Shown here piece by piece: positions 6,052-13,494 of a stretch of 13,494 bases of DNA. Positions within the stretch are counted from its first letter, which is position 1, and each line of letters opens with the position of its first letter. This stretch comes from Candidatus Heimdallarchaeota archaeon. GTDB taxonomy: Archaea > Asgardarchaeota > Heimdallarchaeia > Heimdallarchaeales > Kariarchaeaceae. The notes under the pieces are model-generated. The model worked only from the letters and a program-made list of their open reading frames with translations, searched no databases and was not told the DNA's origin. Made by a program: the position numbers and the translations under genes. The stretch is from NCBI GenBank assembly GCA_027016475.1, contig JALUTL010000171.1, positions 1-13,494 of the forward strand, read 5' to 3'.

Positions 6052-8073
6052 ATGAAATGGAAATATCTGATTGCAATGATCATACTGATTCAACCAGTTT
6101 ATGGTTTGAATCATGAGTTTGTTGCAGGCCAAGCCACATCAACACTATGGGTTACGCATGCAACGGAAAAGATATTTCAGGATCAGAGTGGAACAATGTC
6201 CACTACTCCGGGCACTGACCAATCAGTCAGCCTGTCTGTAGCCAAAGGCGGCAACGATGCCTTCCAAGTTGTTGTATCTCCTTCGTCAGATGCAAATGAC
6301 ATAGTTGCTTCAGTGGGGAGCTTCACCTCTGGAAGTAGTAGTTTACCCACGGATTCAATCACCCTTTATTTGGAGTACTATGTCAATGTTCGTGAGGAGA
6401 CGTTATTTGAATCTGTAAATGATTATTCATTGGGTCTTTATCCGGATGCCCTTATACCATTGACGAAGGCATTCTCAGTCAAGGCATCCAAAAACCAGCC
6501 TATTTGGGTACAAGTTGACATTCCAGATTCAATACCGGCAGGGGAATATACCGGTACGATTGATTTCACTGGAGGAATATCAGGATCAATCCAAGTGTCA
6601 ATCAATGTACTTGACTTTGAGGTTCCAAAGGATTCTCAACTGTATAATCCAGGCTATGCAGATTTGTGGCAATTGCAGTCCTATACTGACACTTTGGATG
6701 AATGGCATGCTTTGGTCAAGAAATATGTTGAGTTTTTTGCCCAGCGCGGAATCATCCTGAGCGATACTATTGATGCGCTTGACACTCTTCCGACATTTGA
6801 AAACGGCAAATGGCAATTTGACGAATGGAAAGCGGACATGGATCCACTTTTCCAAATCTATCGTGATTACTTTAACCAACCTGTTGTCCGTGTACCTGTC
6901 AATTTTGCGGATACCCTGAAATTCGAAGTGGTGGATGCAGCCCAAGATGATTCCATGGAGAAGTATTCAGATTTTCTGCGTCAGTTTAAAGAATACGTTA
7001 TGGGAACAGACCTCAAGGATTTCCATTGGTTGGTCTGGATAGACGATTTGGATGAGCCAAGCTCAGACGAAATAGCATGGTTGATCGCAAAATATGCTCT
7101 TCTTACGAAAGATGCAAGTGATACCGATCTAATGTTCCACTATCGGATTGACGGATCAATAGATTGGGATTCACCTGTGGTTCAATATGACTTGGAAGCA
7201 GATACCTCAAAATGGGAACCATTGGACGACAAATTTACAGCATGGGCAGCCTTGCAGGAAGACATCGAATGGGACAAAGGTTTTCTCCAACCAGCGATTG
7301 ATCGAGGAGCAAAGGTTACAATATACCAGCAGGCTTGGACGGCGATAGAGTTGCCTCAGGATGAAGAAGAACTGTCTCCAGACGTTGAACAGAGGAACTA
7401 CGAATTTCCATCTCTTCCAGGAATAGTAAACCCTGCCTTATTTTCACGAATCCTCCCATGGATAGTACTCAAATATAACTTGGCAGGAGTTAATTTCTGG
7501 GCAGTTATGGCATGGTACAATTCAAAAACAGGTGAAATTTTAGATATGTATGAAGCAAGCCCTGCATTAAAAATAAGAGGAGACACGGTAGCACAAAACG
7601 GAGACGGTTTCCTTGTCTATCCAGGAAATTTGGTATCAGAACACGCATCACAGGATGACGTCGATGGACCGGTCTCCTCGATAAGACTAGAGCTGTTTAG
7701 ATTGGGGATTGAGGATTACAAGTATCTCAAGCTATTGGATGAAAGCTTGGACAGCCTGACTTCGGACAAAGATGAAGCTGAGGGGCTCCTGAATGAGGCG
7801 TTAAATCTGGTCAAATCAGTGACACAATTTGATGCCGACTCCAAAAAATATGATGAAGTGCTCGGCAAAATCAAAACCTTCCTTGCCAATCATAAAGGAG
7901 ACATTGTTCAAAGTTTGGCCAAATTGAATTGGGATTTTGCTTGGAACCCCTCACCCTTAACCAATGAGGCTCCTCCAGAAGAAGGGTTTGTTTCCATGGT
8001 TTATTGGGCACCATTGACTGCAATTGCAACAATAGTATATGTCAGGAAAAGTAAACGCAAGAAGCTCAAATAA
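6052..8073 (+). CDS. Secreted, membrane-anchored GH123/DUF4091-like glycoside hydrolase
   Basis: The protein has 673 residues. Residues 1-19 form a signal peptide (MKWKYLIAMIILIQPVYG). Residues ~30-200 are a beta-sandwich typical of the group (YPDALIP, then IWVQVDIPDSIPAGEYTG). A TIM-barrel-like region follows, with a Trp-rich strand ending in DDLDEP; D334-E335 match the Asp-Glu pair used by GH123 N-acetylgalactosaminidases for substrate-assisted catalysis. Near 544-556 lies the DUF4091 C-terminal signature (IRLELFRLGIEDY). A last hydrophobic segment (about 649-664) precedes a Lys/Arg tail, so the enzyme is probably held on the outer face of the membrane. The GH123 link rests on motif order only, and the substrate is not known. 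The gene has its own promoter and converges on the protease gene, 36 bases away. It starts just after the decayed zone and shows no damage. Confidence 0.82.
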   Translation: MKWKYLIAMIILIQPVYGLNHEFVAGQATSTLWVTHATEKIFQDQSGTMSTTPGTDQSVSLSVAKGGNDAFQVVVSPSSDANDIVASVGSFTSGSSSLPTDSITLYLEYYVNVREETLFESVNDYSLGLYPDALIPLTKAFSVKASKNQPIWVQVDIPDSIPAGEYTGTIDFTGGISGSIQVSINVLDFEVPKDSQLYNPGYADLWQLQSYTDTLDEWHALVKKYVEFFAQRGIILSDTIDALDTLPTFENGKWQFDEWKADMDPLFQIYRDYFNQPVVRVPVNFADTLKFEVVDAAQDDSMEKYSDFLRQFKEYVMGTDLKDFHWLVWIDDLDEPSSDEIAWLIAKYALLTKDASDTDLMFHYRIDGSIDWDSPVVQYDLEADTSKWEPLDDKFTAWAALQEDIEWDKGFLQPAIDRGAKVTIYQQAWTAIELPQDEEELSPDVEQRNYEFPSLPGIVNPALFSRILPWIVLKYNLAGVNFWAVMAWYNSKTGEILDMYEASPALKIRGDTVAQNGDGFLVYPGNLVSEHASQDDVDGPVSSIRLELFRLGIEDYKYLKLLDESLDSLTSDKDEAEGLLNEALNLVKSVTQFDADSKKYDEVLGKIKTFLANHKGDIVQSLAKLNWDFAWNPSPLTNEAPPEEGFVSMVYWAPLTAIATIVYVRKSKRKKLK

Positions 8074-8109
8074 ACGCCAACTTCCATCAAGGAATTGTTT
8101 ATAAATTAA

Positions 8110-10623
8110 TTACGTCATGGAGATGAGAGAAAACTTTTTGGATTTCACTTTGTGGAATGCAACTGCAATCAAAATTCCTACAAATATCGGAGTAAGATGA
8201 AGTGGAAGGAATGCTGGCGAAGTAGGTGATGAGGTAAGGTTTGTTGTTGAAACATTGTTTGATATTGTAATGGATGTGTGTGTTTGTGTTGTCGTAGTTG
8301 CAGAAGTATTTGAAGCAACGGATGTAGTTTCGACGGGAAATAGCCAGTCAAGGTTTATTTCCAAACTTTCCCAAGAGTTAAGGGTCACAGATCTTTCATG
8401 GCCATCTGCCAACCTGATTACACGTACATCCAAAACAACCCAAGTCACATCAATAGGAATTGTCTCAACATTGGTCGAATTGGCAATTGTTTCATTGTTC
8501 CAAGTGTTGGTTACAACAATTCTGTAGTCTTCGGGATTGCCATTCGTAACTGTAATTGCAGAATTGACTGTTGGGTCAAATGATTCAACAACAGTCAGGT
8601 TTGAATAGGCATTGTACAGTGCCTGAATAACAGCCGGAAGCTCCTCGGTTGGAACATTTCCCTCAACAAATTCAGGATATTCGTTCACAACATCAAGCAT
8701 GAGGGTGACAAAGTCGGTTGCGGCGTTGTATACATCATGGGACACATACTGGGTTTGAGACAATAGCTCAGTTCGAACTTGATCATATCGAGACGACAAG
8801 TCAAAAAACAGTTTGGGAGCGATTGACCTTTGATAGTGCCGGACTTCCAAAATGGAAAAAGTGGGTACGTGATGGGCGTAGGTCATTGGTGTATGGCTCA
8901 AATCCCATTGCCAGTCCAAAAATTCTCCATAACCATAGTTTTGGTAGTCTATCCAACTCCATCCGTCGTGTGGATGGGACAATCCCAATCCATGACCAAC
9001 TTCATGCAGTGAGACAAAGCTGAATCCAAAGGATCGGTCTCGGAATATATTAATAGAAATATTGTAGGTTGCAGTCCCAGAACCAGAATTTTCAATGATG
9101 AAGTAATATTGTTGCCAGATATGAACTGATACATTAAATGACAAGTTAGTTCCATTGTAATATGCTAAAGGTACGAAAGGTTTCGATGATGAATATTGCG
9201 CAAACCCGTCATTGTCGAGCACTATAACGGACAAGGCTTGGTTGCTTTCGAGATTTACTTCGAAGATTTCATTGTATGATCCAGCATATGCGTAAATATA
9301 TGTATAGTATCCAGATGGCAAGCTGCTACTCGTACCAACAAACCAATTAGGATAATAGAGGTCAATAGTTGGATTTGCATAATTTCTGTTTGTTGCAGAA
9401 ACAGCATAGGCAAACTTCCCGTCAATGTTGTTTGCAATTCCAAGGAACGAATCAAACATCCAGTCATCTGGGAAGGCGAAAAGGAAAACAGGAAAAACAA
9501 GTTCTCCATCTGATGAAGAGTTGAACAGTGATGAGTACACACTATCTAGATGATTTAAGATCATATCTCCGTCATATCTGTGTGTGGTATCATTTCTGGC
9601 AGAATCCAACACGGCCATAAACACGGAATCTTGAGAATAATCCCATTCACTGAGCCTGAACTGCCAGTCAATGGCAGGATTCAATCGTGAATATTGATCC
9701 ATCAAATATTCAGCGTCAATTTTGGAAAAGTAGTCGAATGATGAATTGTCCAAGTTGACCAACAAGAATTCGAAAATTACCCTCTCATAAGCAAAAAGGG
9801 GCTCATAAAGATAAGAGGGGACGAATCGTAGCTCTATTGCTTTCTGGAGCCTGAAGGCCATGTTTTCTGCCAATGATTCAGAATCGAAAGAAGTAATGAA
9901 TGAGTAGCCTTCATCTCGATATTCAGAAGGGCCAGCGGAATAATCAAACCAGAGAAGTGGAATTTTTTCACCCCCTCCAGAAATTTGATAGGTAGCCCCA
10001 TATGGTCGAGGGTTAGAATATCCATCCAGATCTAGTGAAGAAATATTGTAATAATAATAATGGAAGTTGGTTGGATCTATTGTGTATGTATCCAGAAATA
10101 CGAGTGTGGGTCTTAATACATTCAGTGATTCAAAATAATCTTCTACGATGGCAGAGGGGATATAACGAGCAGTTTCATTGATGCCATCCAGAAAGTAAGG
10201 AGAGGCATCAATATGGGCATTGACATAAAGAAAGTTCCTATAGGCCAAAATATCCTGTGTTGTGAAATAAGTCAAATTGTAGTTGATGGTGTAGTTCATA
10301 TCATAGATAACTGAGGGAGAATAGGATGTTGGATATCGTTCAATTGGTGCATACCAAGATGGGAGATTCTCCATAAATTTGGTCTCATTAAAGGAAGCAC
10401 CCATCATAATCCATACATCAATAGTAATGTTATATGTGCTTGAGAGGTTAGAAGTCTGAAGAGGGAGATCAACGGCTGGAATTCCTTCTGTTAAGGTCTG
10501 ATTCTGTTCAATTGACAGTGATGCCGATGTCGGCAACAGATTTGGAACATTTGAGGTAAAGAATATGGAGCTCCCTAGAAGCAATATCGCTGACAGAATT
10601 GCTATTGACACAAATTTTTTCAT
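8110..10623 (-). CDS. Large secreted metzincin-like zinc metalloprotease with stalk and membrane anchor
   Basis: The protein has 837 residues. Residues 1-~24 are a signal peptide (a Lys pair, then a long hydrophobic run). The ~500-residue ectodomain is rich in Tyr, Ser and N-glycosylation sequons. Residues ~440-530 resemble a PPC-like beta-sandwich (YYFIIENSGSG, TATYNISI). Then comes the zinc site HEVGHGLGLSH, an HExxHxxGxxH metzincin motif with H540, H544, H550 and Glu541 as general base. A Met-turn candidate, TPMTY (M580), lies 36 residues after the first motif's end. A Thr/Ser-rich stalk (~766-802), likely O-glycosylated, leads to a membrane helix (~808-823) and a basic tail. It should cut proteins at the cell surface. 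I cannot name a closer family. The start ATG has a TATA-like box 21-28 bases upstream, so it is probably leaderless. No damage is seen. Confidence 0.8.
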   Translation of the reverse strand: MKKFVSIAILSAILLLGSSIFFTSNVPNLLPTSASLSIEQNQTLTEGIPAVDLPLQTSNLSSTYNITIDVWIMMGASFNETKFMENLPSWYAPIERYPTSYSPSVIYDMNYTINYNLTYFTTQDILAYRNFLYVNAHIDASPYFLDGINETARYIPSAIVEDYFESLNVLRPTLVFLDTYTIDPTNFHYYYYNISSLDLDGYSNPRPYGATYQISGGGEKIPLLWFDYSAGPSEYRDEGYSFITSFDSESLAENMAFRLQKAIELRFVPSYLYEPLFAYERVIFEFLLVNLDNSSFDYFSKIDAEYLMDQYSRLNPAIDWQFRLSEWDYSQDSVFMAVLDSARNDTTHRYDGDMILNHLDSVYSSLFNSSSDGELVFPVFLFAFPDDWMFDSFLGIANNIDGKFAYAVSATNRNYANPTIDLYYPNWFVGTSSSLPSGYYTYIYAYAGSYNEIFEVNLESNQALSVIVLDNDGFAQYSSSKPFVPLAYYNGTNLSFNVSVHIWQQYYFIIENSGSGTATYNISINIFRDRSFGFSFVSLHEVGHGLGLSHPHDGWSWIDYQNYGYGEFLDWQWDLSHTPMTYAHHVPTFSILEVRHYQRSIAPKLFFDLSSRYDQVRTELLSQTQYVSHDVYNAATDFVTLMLDVVNEYPEFVEGNVPTEELPAVIQALYNAYSNLTVVESFDPTVNSAITVTNGNPEDYRIVVTNTWNNETIANSTNVETIPIDVTWVVLDVRVIRLADGHERSVTLNSWESLEINLDWLFPVETTSVASNTSATTTTQTHTSITISNNVSTTNLTSSPTSPAFLPLHLTPIFVGILIAVAFHKVKSKKFSLISMT

Positions 10624-10643
10624 GGCTCAATTTGTCGTTTGTC

Positions 10644-10651
10644 AATAAAAA
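10644..10651 (-). promoter_or_regulatory. TATA box of the metalloprotease gene
   Basis: On the minus strand tttttatt lies 21-28 bases before the ATG (10623-10621), preceded by ggtttac. The spacing suggests a leaderless transcript, like the hydrolase gene it faces. The 95-base spacer to the oxidoreductase stop holds nothing else recognisable. Confidence 0.45.
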
Positions 10652-10718
10652 GTAAACCGAACAACAATCGAATTTTGCAAATGGTTTGATGATTTATCAC
10701 TTCATCCCTTCATAGAGG

Positions 10719-11678
10719 TCAGGACAACTCAATCCATTGACCATTTGATTCAAGAAATCCTTCGAGGACAAACTGTGCCTTATGGGCATCTTCGAATGAG
10801 ACCAACTTTTCTTCAGCCTGTTTGTCTCCATCTATTGCCTTCACAAAATGATCCACCATCTCAAGTTCAGCATTCACCCTATCTTCAATCAATACCTGTG
10901 TACCAGAATCATCAATCCTCTTTAGAAGATACCATTTTTCAAACTGAAGAACTCCATTTTGACCATAGATTGACAGAGTATTCTCTTCAGGTTCTATACC
11001 ACCAATAATCAAGCTAAGGATGCCAGGTATCCCTTTGGCAGAAAAAATGGCAGTTGATGCATTTTCACAAGAATCTGCGCTTTCAAAGGAAGTCAATGCG
11101 CAGACCTTGTCTACCTTTCCGAAGAGTTCTGCCAGCCCAAAGAAGTAATGGGTTCCAACTTCTCTAAGTGCACCGCCTTGTGTTCGAGTTTTTAGCCATG
11201 GCACATTCTGCCATGGTCTCGGCCATTGTGGAAAACGAAACTTCAGTTCAATTTGGTATAATCTTCCCAGATTATTCATTTCCTCCTTCATTCGCGGGAC
11301 AGCAGGGGAAAATCGAAAGGGCAGGTTAATACAGGTTACAAGACCGGGCTTCTTGGCATCGATTATCTTTTTTGATTCCTGCGAATTTGAGGCAATTGGC
11401 TTTTCACAGATGACATGTTTTCCTGCATTCAAGGCAGCAACAGCTATTTCTGAATGGTAGGATGGCGGAACACCTATATAGACAATGTCTATTCCCTCAT
11501 CATGCAATGCCTTTTGATATGAGGTTATGGCTTCTGCCCCATATTGATCAGCCAAAGACTTTGCTTTATCTAGATCAAGATCACAGACATATCTGATCAT
11601 GGTCTCGTTGTGCGCAGAAAAGGATCTGCAAAGACGAGTCCCGATGACTCCCGCACCAATTACTGCTACTTGCTTCAT
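10719..11678 (-). CDS. Gfo/Idh/MocA-family NAD(P)-dependent oxidoreductase
   Basis: The protein has 319 residues, normal for the family. An N-terminal Rossmann fold begins at once with VAVIGAGVIG (Gly8, Gly10, Gly13), which binds NAD(P). An Asp follows the second strand (CDLDLDKA). The family signature EKP is at residues 92-94, with Lys93 as the usual catalytic or binding lysine. Further on, GGALREVGTHY matches the GG-x-L-x-D-x-G-x-H strand of the C-terminal domain, with Glu in place of the common Asp. Members oxidise or reduce sugars, inositols and related compounds; the substrate cannot be read from sequence. No signal peptide is seen, so it is cytoplasmic. It is divergent from the phosphatase gene across 72 bases and has its own TATA box. 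Confidence 0.88.
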   Translation of the reverse strand: MKQVAVIGAGVIGTRLCRSFSAHNETMIRYVCDLDLDKAKSLADQYGAEAITSYQKALHDEGIDIVYIGVPPSYHSEIAVAALNAGKHVICEKPIASNSQESKKIIDAKKPGLVTCINLPFRFSPAVPRMKEEMNNLGRLYQIELKFRFPQWPRPWQNVPWLKTRTQGGALREVGTHYFFGLAELFGKVDKVCALTSFESADSCENASTAIFSAKGIPGILSLIIGGIEPEENTLSIYGQNGVLQFEKWYLLKRIDDSGTQVLIEDRVNAELEMVDHFVKAIDGDKQAEEKLVSFEDAHKAQFVLEGFLESNGQWIELS

Positions 11679-11690
11679 ACAACCTGCAAA

Positions 11691-11709
11691 TAATAAAATA
11701 TCATAAAAA
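11691..11709 (-). promoter_or_regulatory. TATA region of the oxidoreductase gene
   Basis: On the minus strand tttttatgat (11709-11700) runs into attttatta (down to 11691), 13-31 bases before the ATG (11678-11676). The distal box has the better spacing for a leaderless or nearly leaderless start. The same 72-base spacer must hold the phosphatase promoter, for which no clear TATA box is seen. Confidence 0.45.
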
Positions 11710-11750
11710 GGATGATAAAGGGATAACTTGCCCTAACCATACATTTTTGG

Positions 11751-12407
11751 TTGGTGAATCAAAGATTGGTTGTGGAAAAGACCTTAATTCTAATAAGACA
11801 TGGAGAGGGTTACCATCAAAAGGATCGATTTATCGGAGGGTGGTCCGATGTTGAACTTACAGAAGAGGGACATGCTCAAGCAAAAAAAACAGCAACTCGT
11901 CTAAAGAAAATGGTACCAAAGAATGTGCTTCTACTTTCTTCAGATTTGAAACGGGCCTATCAGACTGCCGAGCATTTAGCGGAACAACTTGACGTACCGA
12001 TCGTCGTCAACGAAAAATTGAGAGAGATTTACCAAGGGGATGTTGAAGGCATGCACAGAGATGAAGCTGCAAAGATCAAGGCAAAAGTAGAGGGGGACAT
12101 TATGAATTGGAGGCCCTATCCCAACGCCGAATCGTGGCGGGAGTTTGATCAACGAATTATGGAGTTCATGAGGGATTTGCAAGCCTATGATGACAAGGTT
12201 GTCATAATAGTCTGTCATTCACAGACAATAGTTTCAATAATCCATAATTGGATGGGATTGACAGAAGAGCAGAAGAAGAGTACTGAGTTCAGGATACAGA
12301 ATTGTTCATTGACGATTCTTTCAAAAGATGTGAGCGGTTACATGACAATAGAAACAATCAATGATGTAGGACATTTAGAGAAGGAACATTCTATCAGATT
12401 TTTTTGA
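11751..12407 (+). CDS. Histidine phosphatase (phosphoglycerate mutase-like)
   Basis: The protein is 218 residues from TTG 11751. Catalytic residues of the branch-1 histidine phosphatase family are present: R16-H17 in LILIRHGEG (the phosphorylated His), R68 in SDLKRAYQTA, E92 in LREIYQGDVEG and H156 in VIIVCHSQT. It should remove phosphate from a small molecule or act as a mutase, in the cytoplasm. The substrate is open, and a mutase is no more likely than a phosphatase. The start is uncertain: TTG 11751, GTG 11754, TTG 11766 and GTG 11772 are all in frame without an ATG. The family usually has only 5-10 residues before the RHG motif, which favours TTG 11766 or GTG 11772. A run of seven T at 12399-12405 ends the gene and may serve as an archaeal terminator. 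It converges on nuoB, 7 bases away. Confidence 0.85.
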   Translation: MVNQRLVVEKTLILIRHGEGYHQKDRFIGGWSDVELTEEGHAQAKKTATRLKKMVPKNVLLLSSDLKRAYQTAEHLAEQLDVPIVVNEKLREIYQGDVEGMHRDEAAKIKAKVEGDIMNWRPYPNAESWREFDQRIMEFMRDLQAYDDKVVIIVCHSQTIVSIIHNWMGLTEEQKKSTEFRIQNCSLTILSKDVSGYMTIETINDVGHLEKEHSIRFF

Positions 12408-12414
12408 AAATGGT

Positions 12415-13116
12415 TCAGGAAGATTCACTTACATGAGGATAGGGATTTCTTGTGCTGTCCATTGTGCCGCCCTTTGCCAATGGCCCCTGTGCAGGAATGG
12501 ATTCCACATCTTCAATGGGCATGTTGTCCCAACCGGCCTTGTTTTCGACTCCGTCAACGGTGAGTTGTGCTGCTTCATCAATATAGTCAGGAACCTTTGG
12601 TTTTTGCCATTTGCTACCTTCTGCAATTTTCTTCTGCAATACTCCAATTCCGAAGAAGAGTGCTTCTGGTCTTACAGGGCAACCTGGAAGATAGACATCA
12701 ATGGGGATAATCTCATCTGCTCCACCAATGATGCTATAGCATTCCCAAAATGGTCCACCTGAAGTGGCGCATTCACCCATTGCAATTGCCCATTTCGGTT
12801 CAGGGATTTGATCCCAAAGCAATCTTAAACGAGGGGCCATCTTGTGAGAGACTGGGCCGTTGACCACAAGAACGTCACTTTGTCGAGGGGATGGTCGATA
12901 AATGACGCCGAACCGTTCACCATCAAATCTACCTGTTCCAGAAGCCATCATTTCCAATGCACAGCACATGATGCCGAAAGTCAAAGGCCATAATGAACTC
13001 CGGGCCAACCAGTTCCTCCTTCCTTCAATTGTCCCCTTAGGATCTTTCAAGGCGTTCATGGTGTTTTTTCCCGCATTCTTCAAGAAGTCTGCAAAGTTGG
13101 TTATTTGGAATCCCAT
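12415..13116 (-). CDS. nuoB: NADH-quinone oxidoreductase subunit B-like protein (complex I, cluster N2)
   Basis: The protein has 233 residues. The core (about 40-165) is a strong NuoB match: GIMCCALEMM, RFGVIYRPSPRQSD, PEPKWAIAMGEC and DVYLPGCPVRPEAL. Cys51, Cys52, Cys116 and Cys146 are the four ligands of the terminal [4Fe-4S] cluster N2, which passes electrons to quinone in the peripheral arm of complex I. The residue before Cys116 is Glu (GEC), whereas many NuoB have Ala or Ser. A ~65-residue hydrophilic C-terminal tail rich in Pro and acidic residues (after about 170) is longer than usual. No nuoA or nuoC lies beside it: the downstream neighbour is a convergent phosphatase gene, and upstream is spacer. 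It is either an isolated complex I gene or a paralogue from a related quinone or hydrogenase-type complex. The ATG follows a TATA box. Confidence 0.88.
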   Translation of the reverse strand: MGFQITNFADFLKNAGKNTMNALKDPKGTIEGRRNWLARSSLWPLTFGIMCCALEMMASGTGRFDGERFGVIYRPSPRQSDVLVVNGPVSHKMAPRLRLLWDQIPEPKWAIAMGECATSGGPFWECYSIIGGADEIIPIDVYLPGCPVRPEALFFGIGVLQKKIAEGSKWQKPKVPDYIDEAAQLTVDGVENKAGWDNMPIEDVESIPAQGPLAKGGTMDSTRNPYPHVSESS

Positions 13117-13144
13117 TTTCTATCATGTAATACATGGATTATCC

Positions 13145-13154
13145 TCATAAAAAT
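13145..13154 (-). promoter_or_regulatory. TATA box of nuoB
   Basis: On the minus strand atttttatga lies 29-38 bases before the ATG (13116-13114), giving an expected start within about 10 bases of the ATG. The rest of the 257-base spacer to the zinc-ribbon ORF is A+T-rich and holds only that ORF's own TATA candidate. Confidence 0.45.
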
Positions 13155-13320
13155 CTATAGATAATAAGATTTCAGAATCAGGAGTTATTTTTCAATTATT
13201 GGTCAATAGAGCTTGACAATATAGAATCGCATTGTCATTGGTTGAAGTGTGAAAAAACAGGCATCAGGACATGTTCCAGCTCTTCCAAAAATGTGCTTCT
13301 GTCCAAGAATATATTCAAAA

Positions 13321-13327
13321 TTTATAT
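13321..13327 (+). promoter_or_regulatory. TATA box of the zinc-ribbon ORF
   Basis: tttatat, after a run of A, lies 47 bases before the ATG at 13374, which would give a leader of about 20 bases. A second match (catataaac, near 13359) is too close to the ATG to drive it. Confidence 0.35.
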
Positions 13328-13373
13328 CACTCAGAGAGAATATTAATATTTTGCATTACATATAAACGAATCA

Positions 13374-13494
13374 ATGATATGTGTTCGATGTCATAGGTCC
13401 GTCAAGGAAAATGCGAAATTCTGCCCTGCTCTGTCTCCAGGGCTGATCTCAAACCCTGTGCTGAGGTTTCTCGGCTCAGTCCCTTTCTCAAAGG
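13374..13494 (+). CDS. Zinc-ribbon protein N-terminus, partial and possibly interrupted
   Basis: An ATG at 13374 opens a frame that stays open to the end of the window (40 codons). It begins MICVRCHRSVKENAKFCP, which matches the common CxxC...AKFCPxC N-terminal zinc ribbon of many archaeal small regulators and membrane proteins. Only three of four cysteines are present (C3, C6, C17). The fourth, expected at residue 20, is Leu, and the following residues have no zinc-ribbon character. From about 13421 the sequence becomes clearly richer in G+C and can form hairpins, so the ORF may be broken there by a mobile element or shifted by one base (a one-base deletion would restore CPAC). The function of the full protein cannot be told. 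Confidence 0.45.
   Translation, partial: MICVRCHRSVKENAKFCPALSPGLISNPVLRFLGSVPFSK

Noticed and set aside
8074..8109. Terminator between the convergent hydrolase and protease genes
   Set aside because: The 36 bases hold neither a T-run of useful length on either strand nor a stable hairpin.
8255..9023. Several plus-strand open frames opposite the metalloprotease gene
   Set aside because: All lie antisense to a well-supported coding sequence with signal peptide, zinc motif and anchor, and none has a recognisable domain.
1..13494. CRISPR arrays and tRNA or rRNA genes
   Set aside because: No regularly spaced repeats beyond the two-copy 19-base repeat, and no tRNA arm pattern or rRNA signature was seen on either strand.

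Overview
The window looks archaeal, at roughly 40-45% G+C. Four intact or near-intact genes have a TATA-like box 20-35 bases before the start codon and no clear Shine-Dalgarno sequence, which is the pattern of leaderless archaeal transcripts. Two surface proteins end in a single membrane helix with a short basic tail, one of them behind a Thr/Ser-rich stalk, as is common for archaeal exoenzymes. A complex I (NuoB-type) subunit points to a respiring lineage. An Asgard/Heimdall-like or similar mesophilic archaeon would fit, but the sequence alone does not settle the lineage.

The left part (1-5.9 kb) is a decaying zone. It starts inside an IS200/IS605-type element. The element carries a tnpB-like gene broken by in-frame stops and ends in a G+C-rich, hairpin-dense noncoding right end of about 500 bases. 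That end abuts an S9 (prolyl-oligopeptidase/acylaminoacyl-peptidase-like) gene on the minus strand, cut off just after its catalytic serine motif and also frameshifted. Next, on the plus strand, come the first ~60 codons of an isoleucyl-tRNA synthetase gene (ileS), then a second tnpB element with two frameshifts and a TGA, then the last third of ileS with several stops. The middle ~580-600 codons of ileS are missing, so this locus cannot make a working synthetase and the cell must have another copy.

The right part (6.0-13.5 kb) is intact. A secreted, membrane-anchored GH123/DUF4091-like glycoside hydrolase (plus) converges on a large secreted metzincin-like zinc protease (minus). A Gfo/Idh/MocA oxidoreductase (minus) is divergent from a histidine phosphatase (plus), which converges on a stand-alone nuoB (minus). 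The window ends in a partial zinc-ribbon ORF that runs into a G+C-rich stretch and may itself be interrupted.

The hydrolase and the protease may together degrade surface or environmental glycoprotein. The other three intact genes form no obvious pathway. The most interesting features are the structured RNA-like right end of element 1, the IS-associated gutting of ileS, and the excess of TAG among the premature stops.
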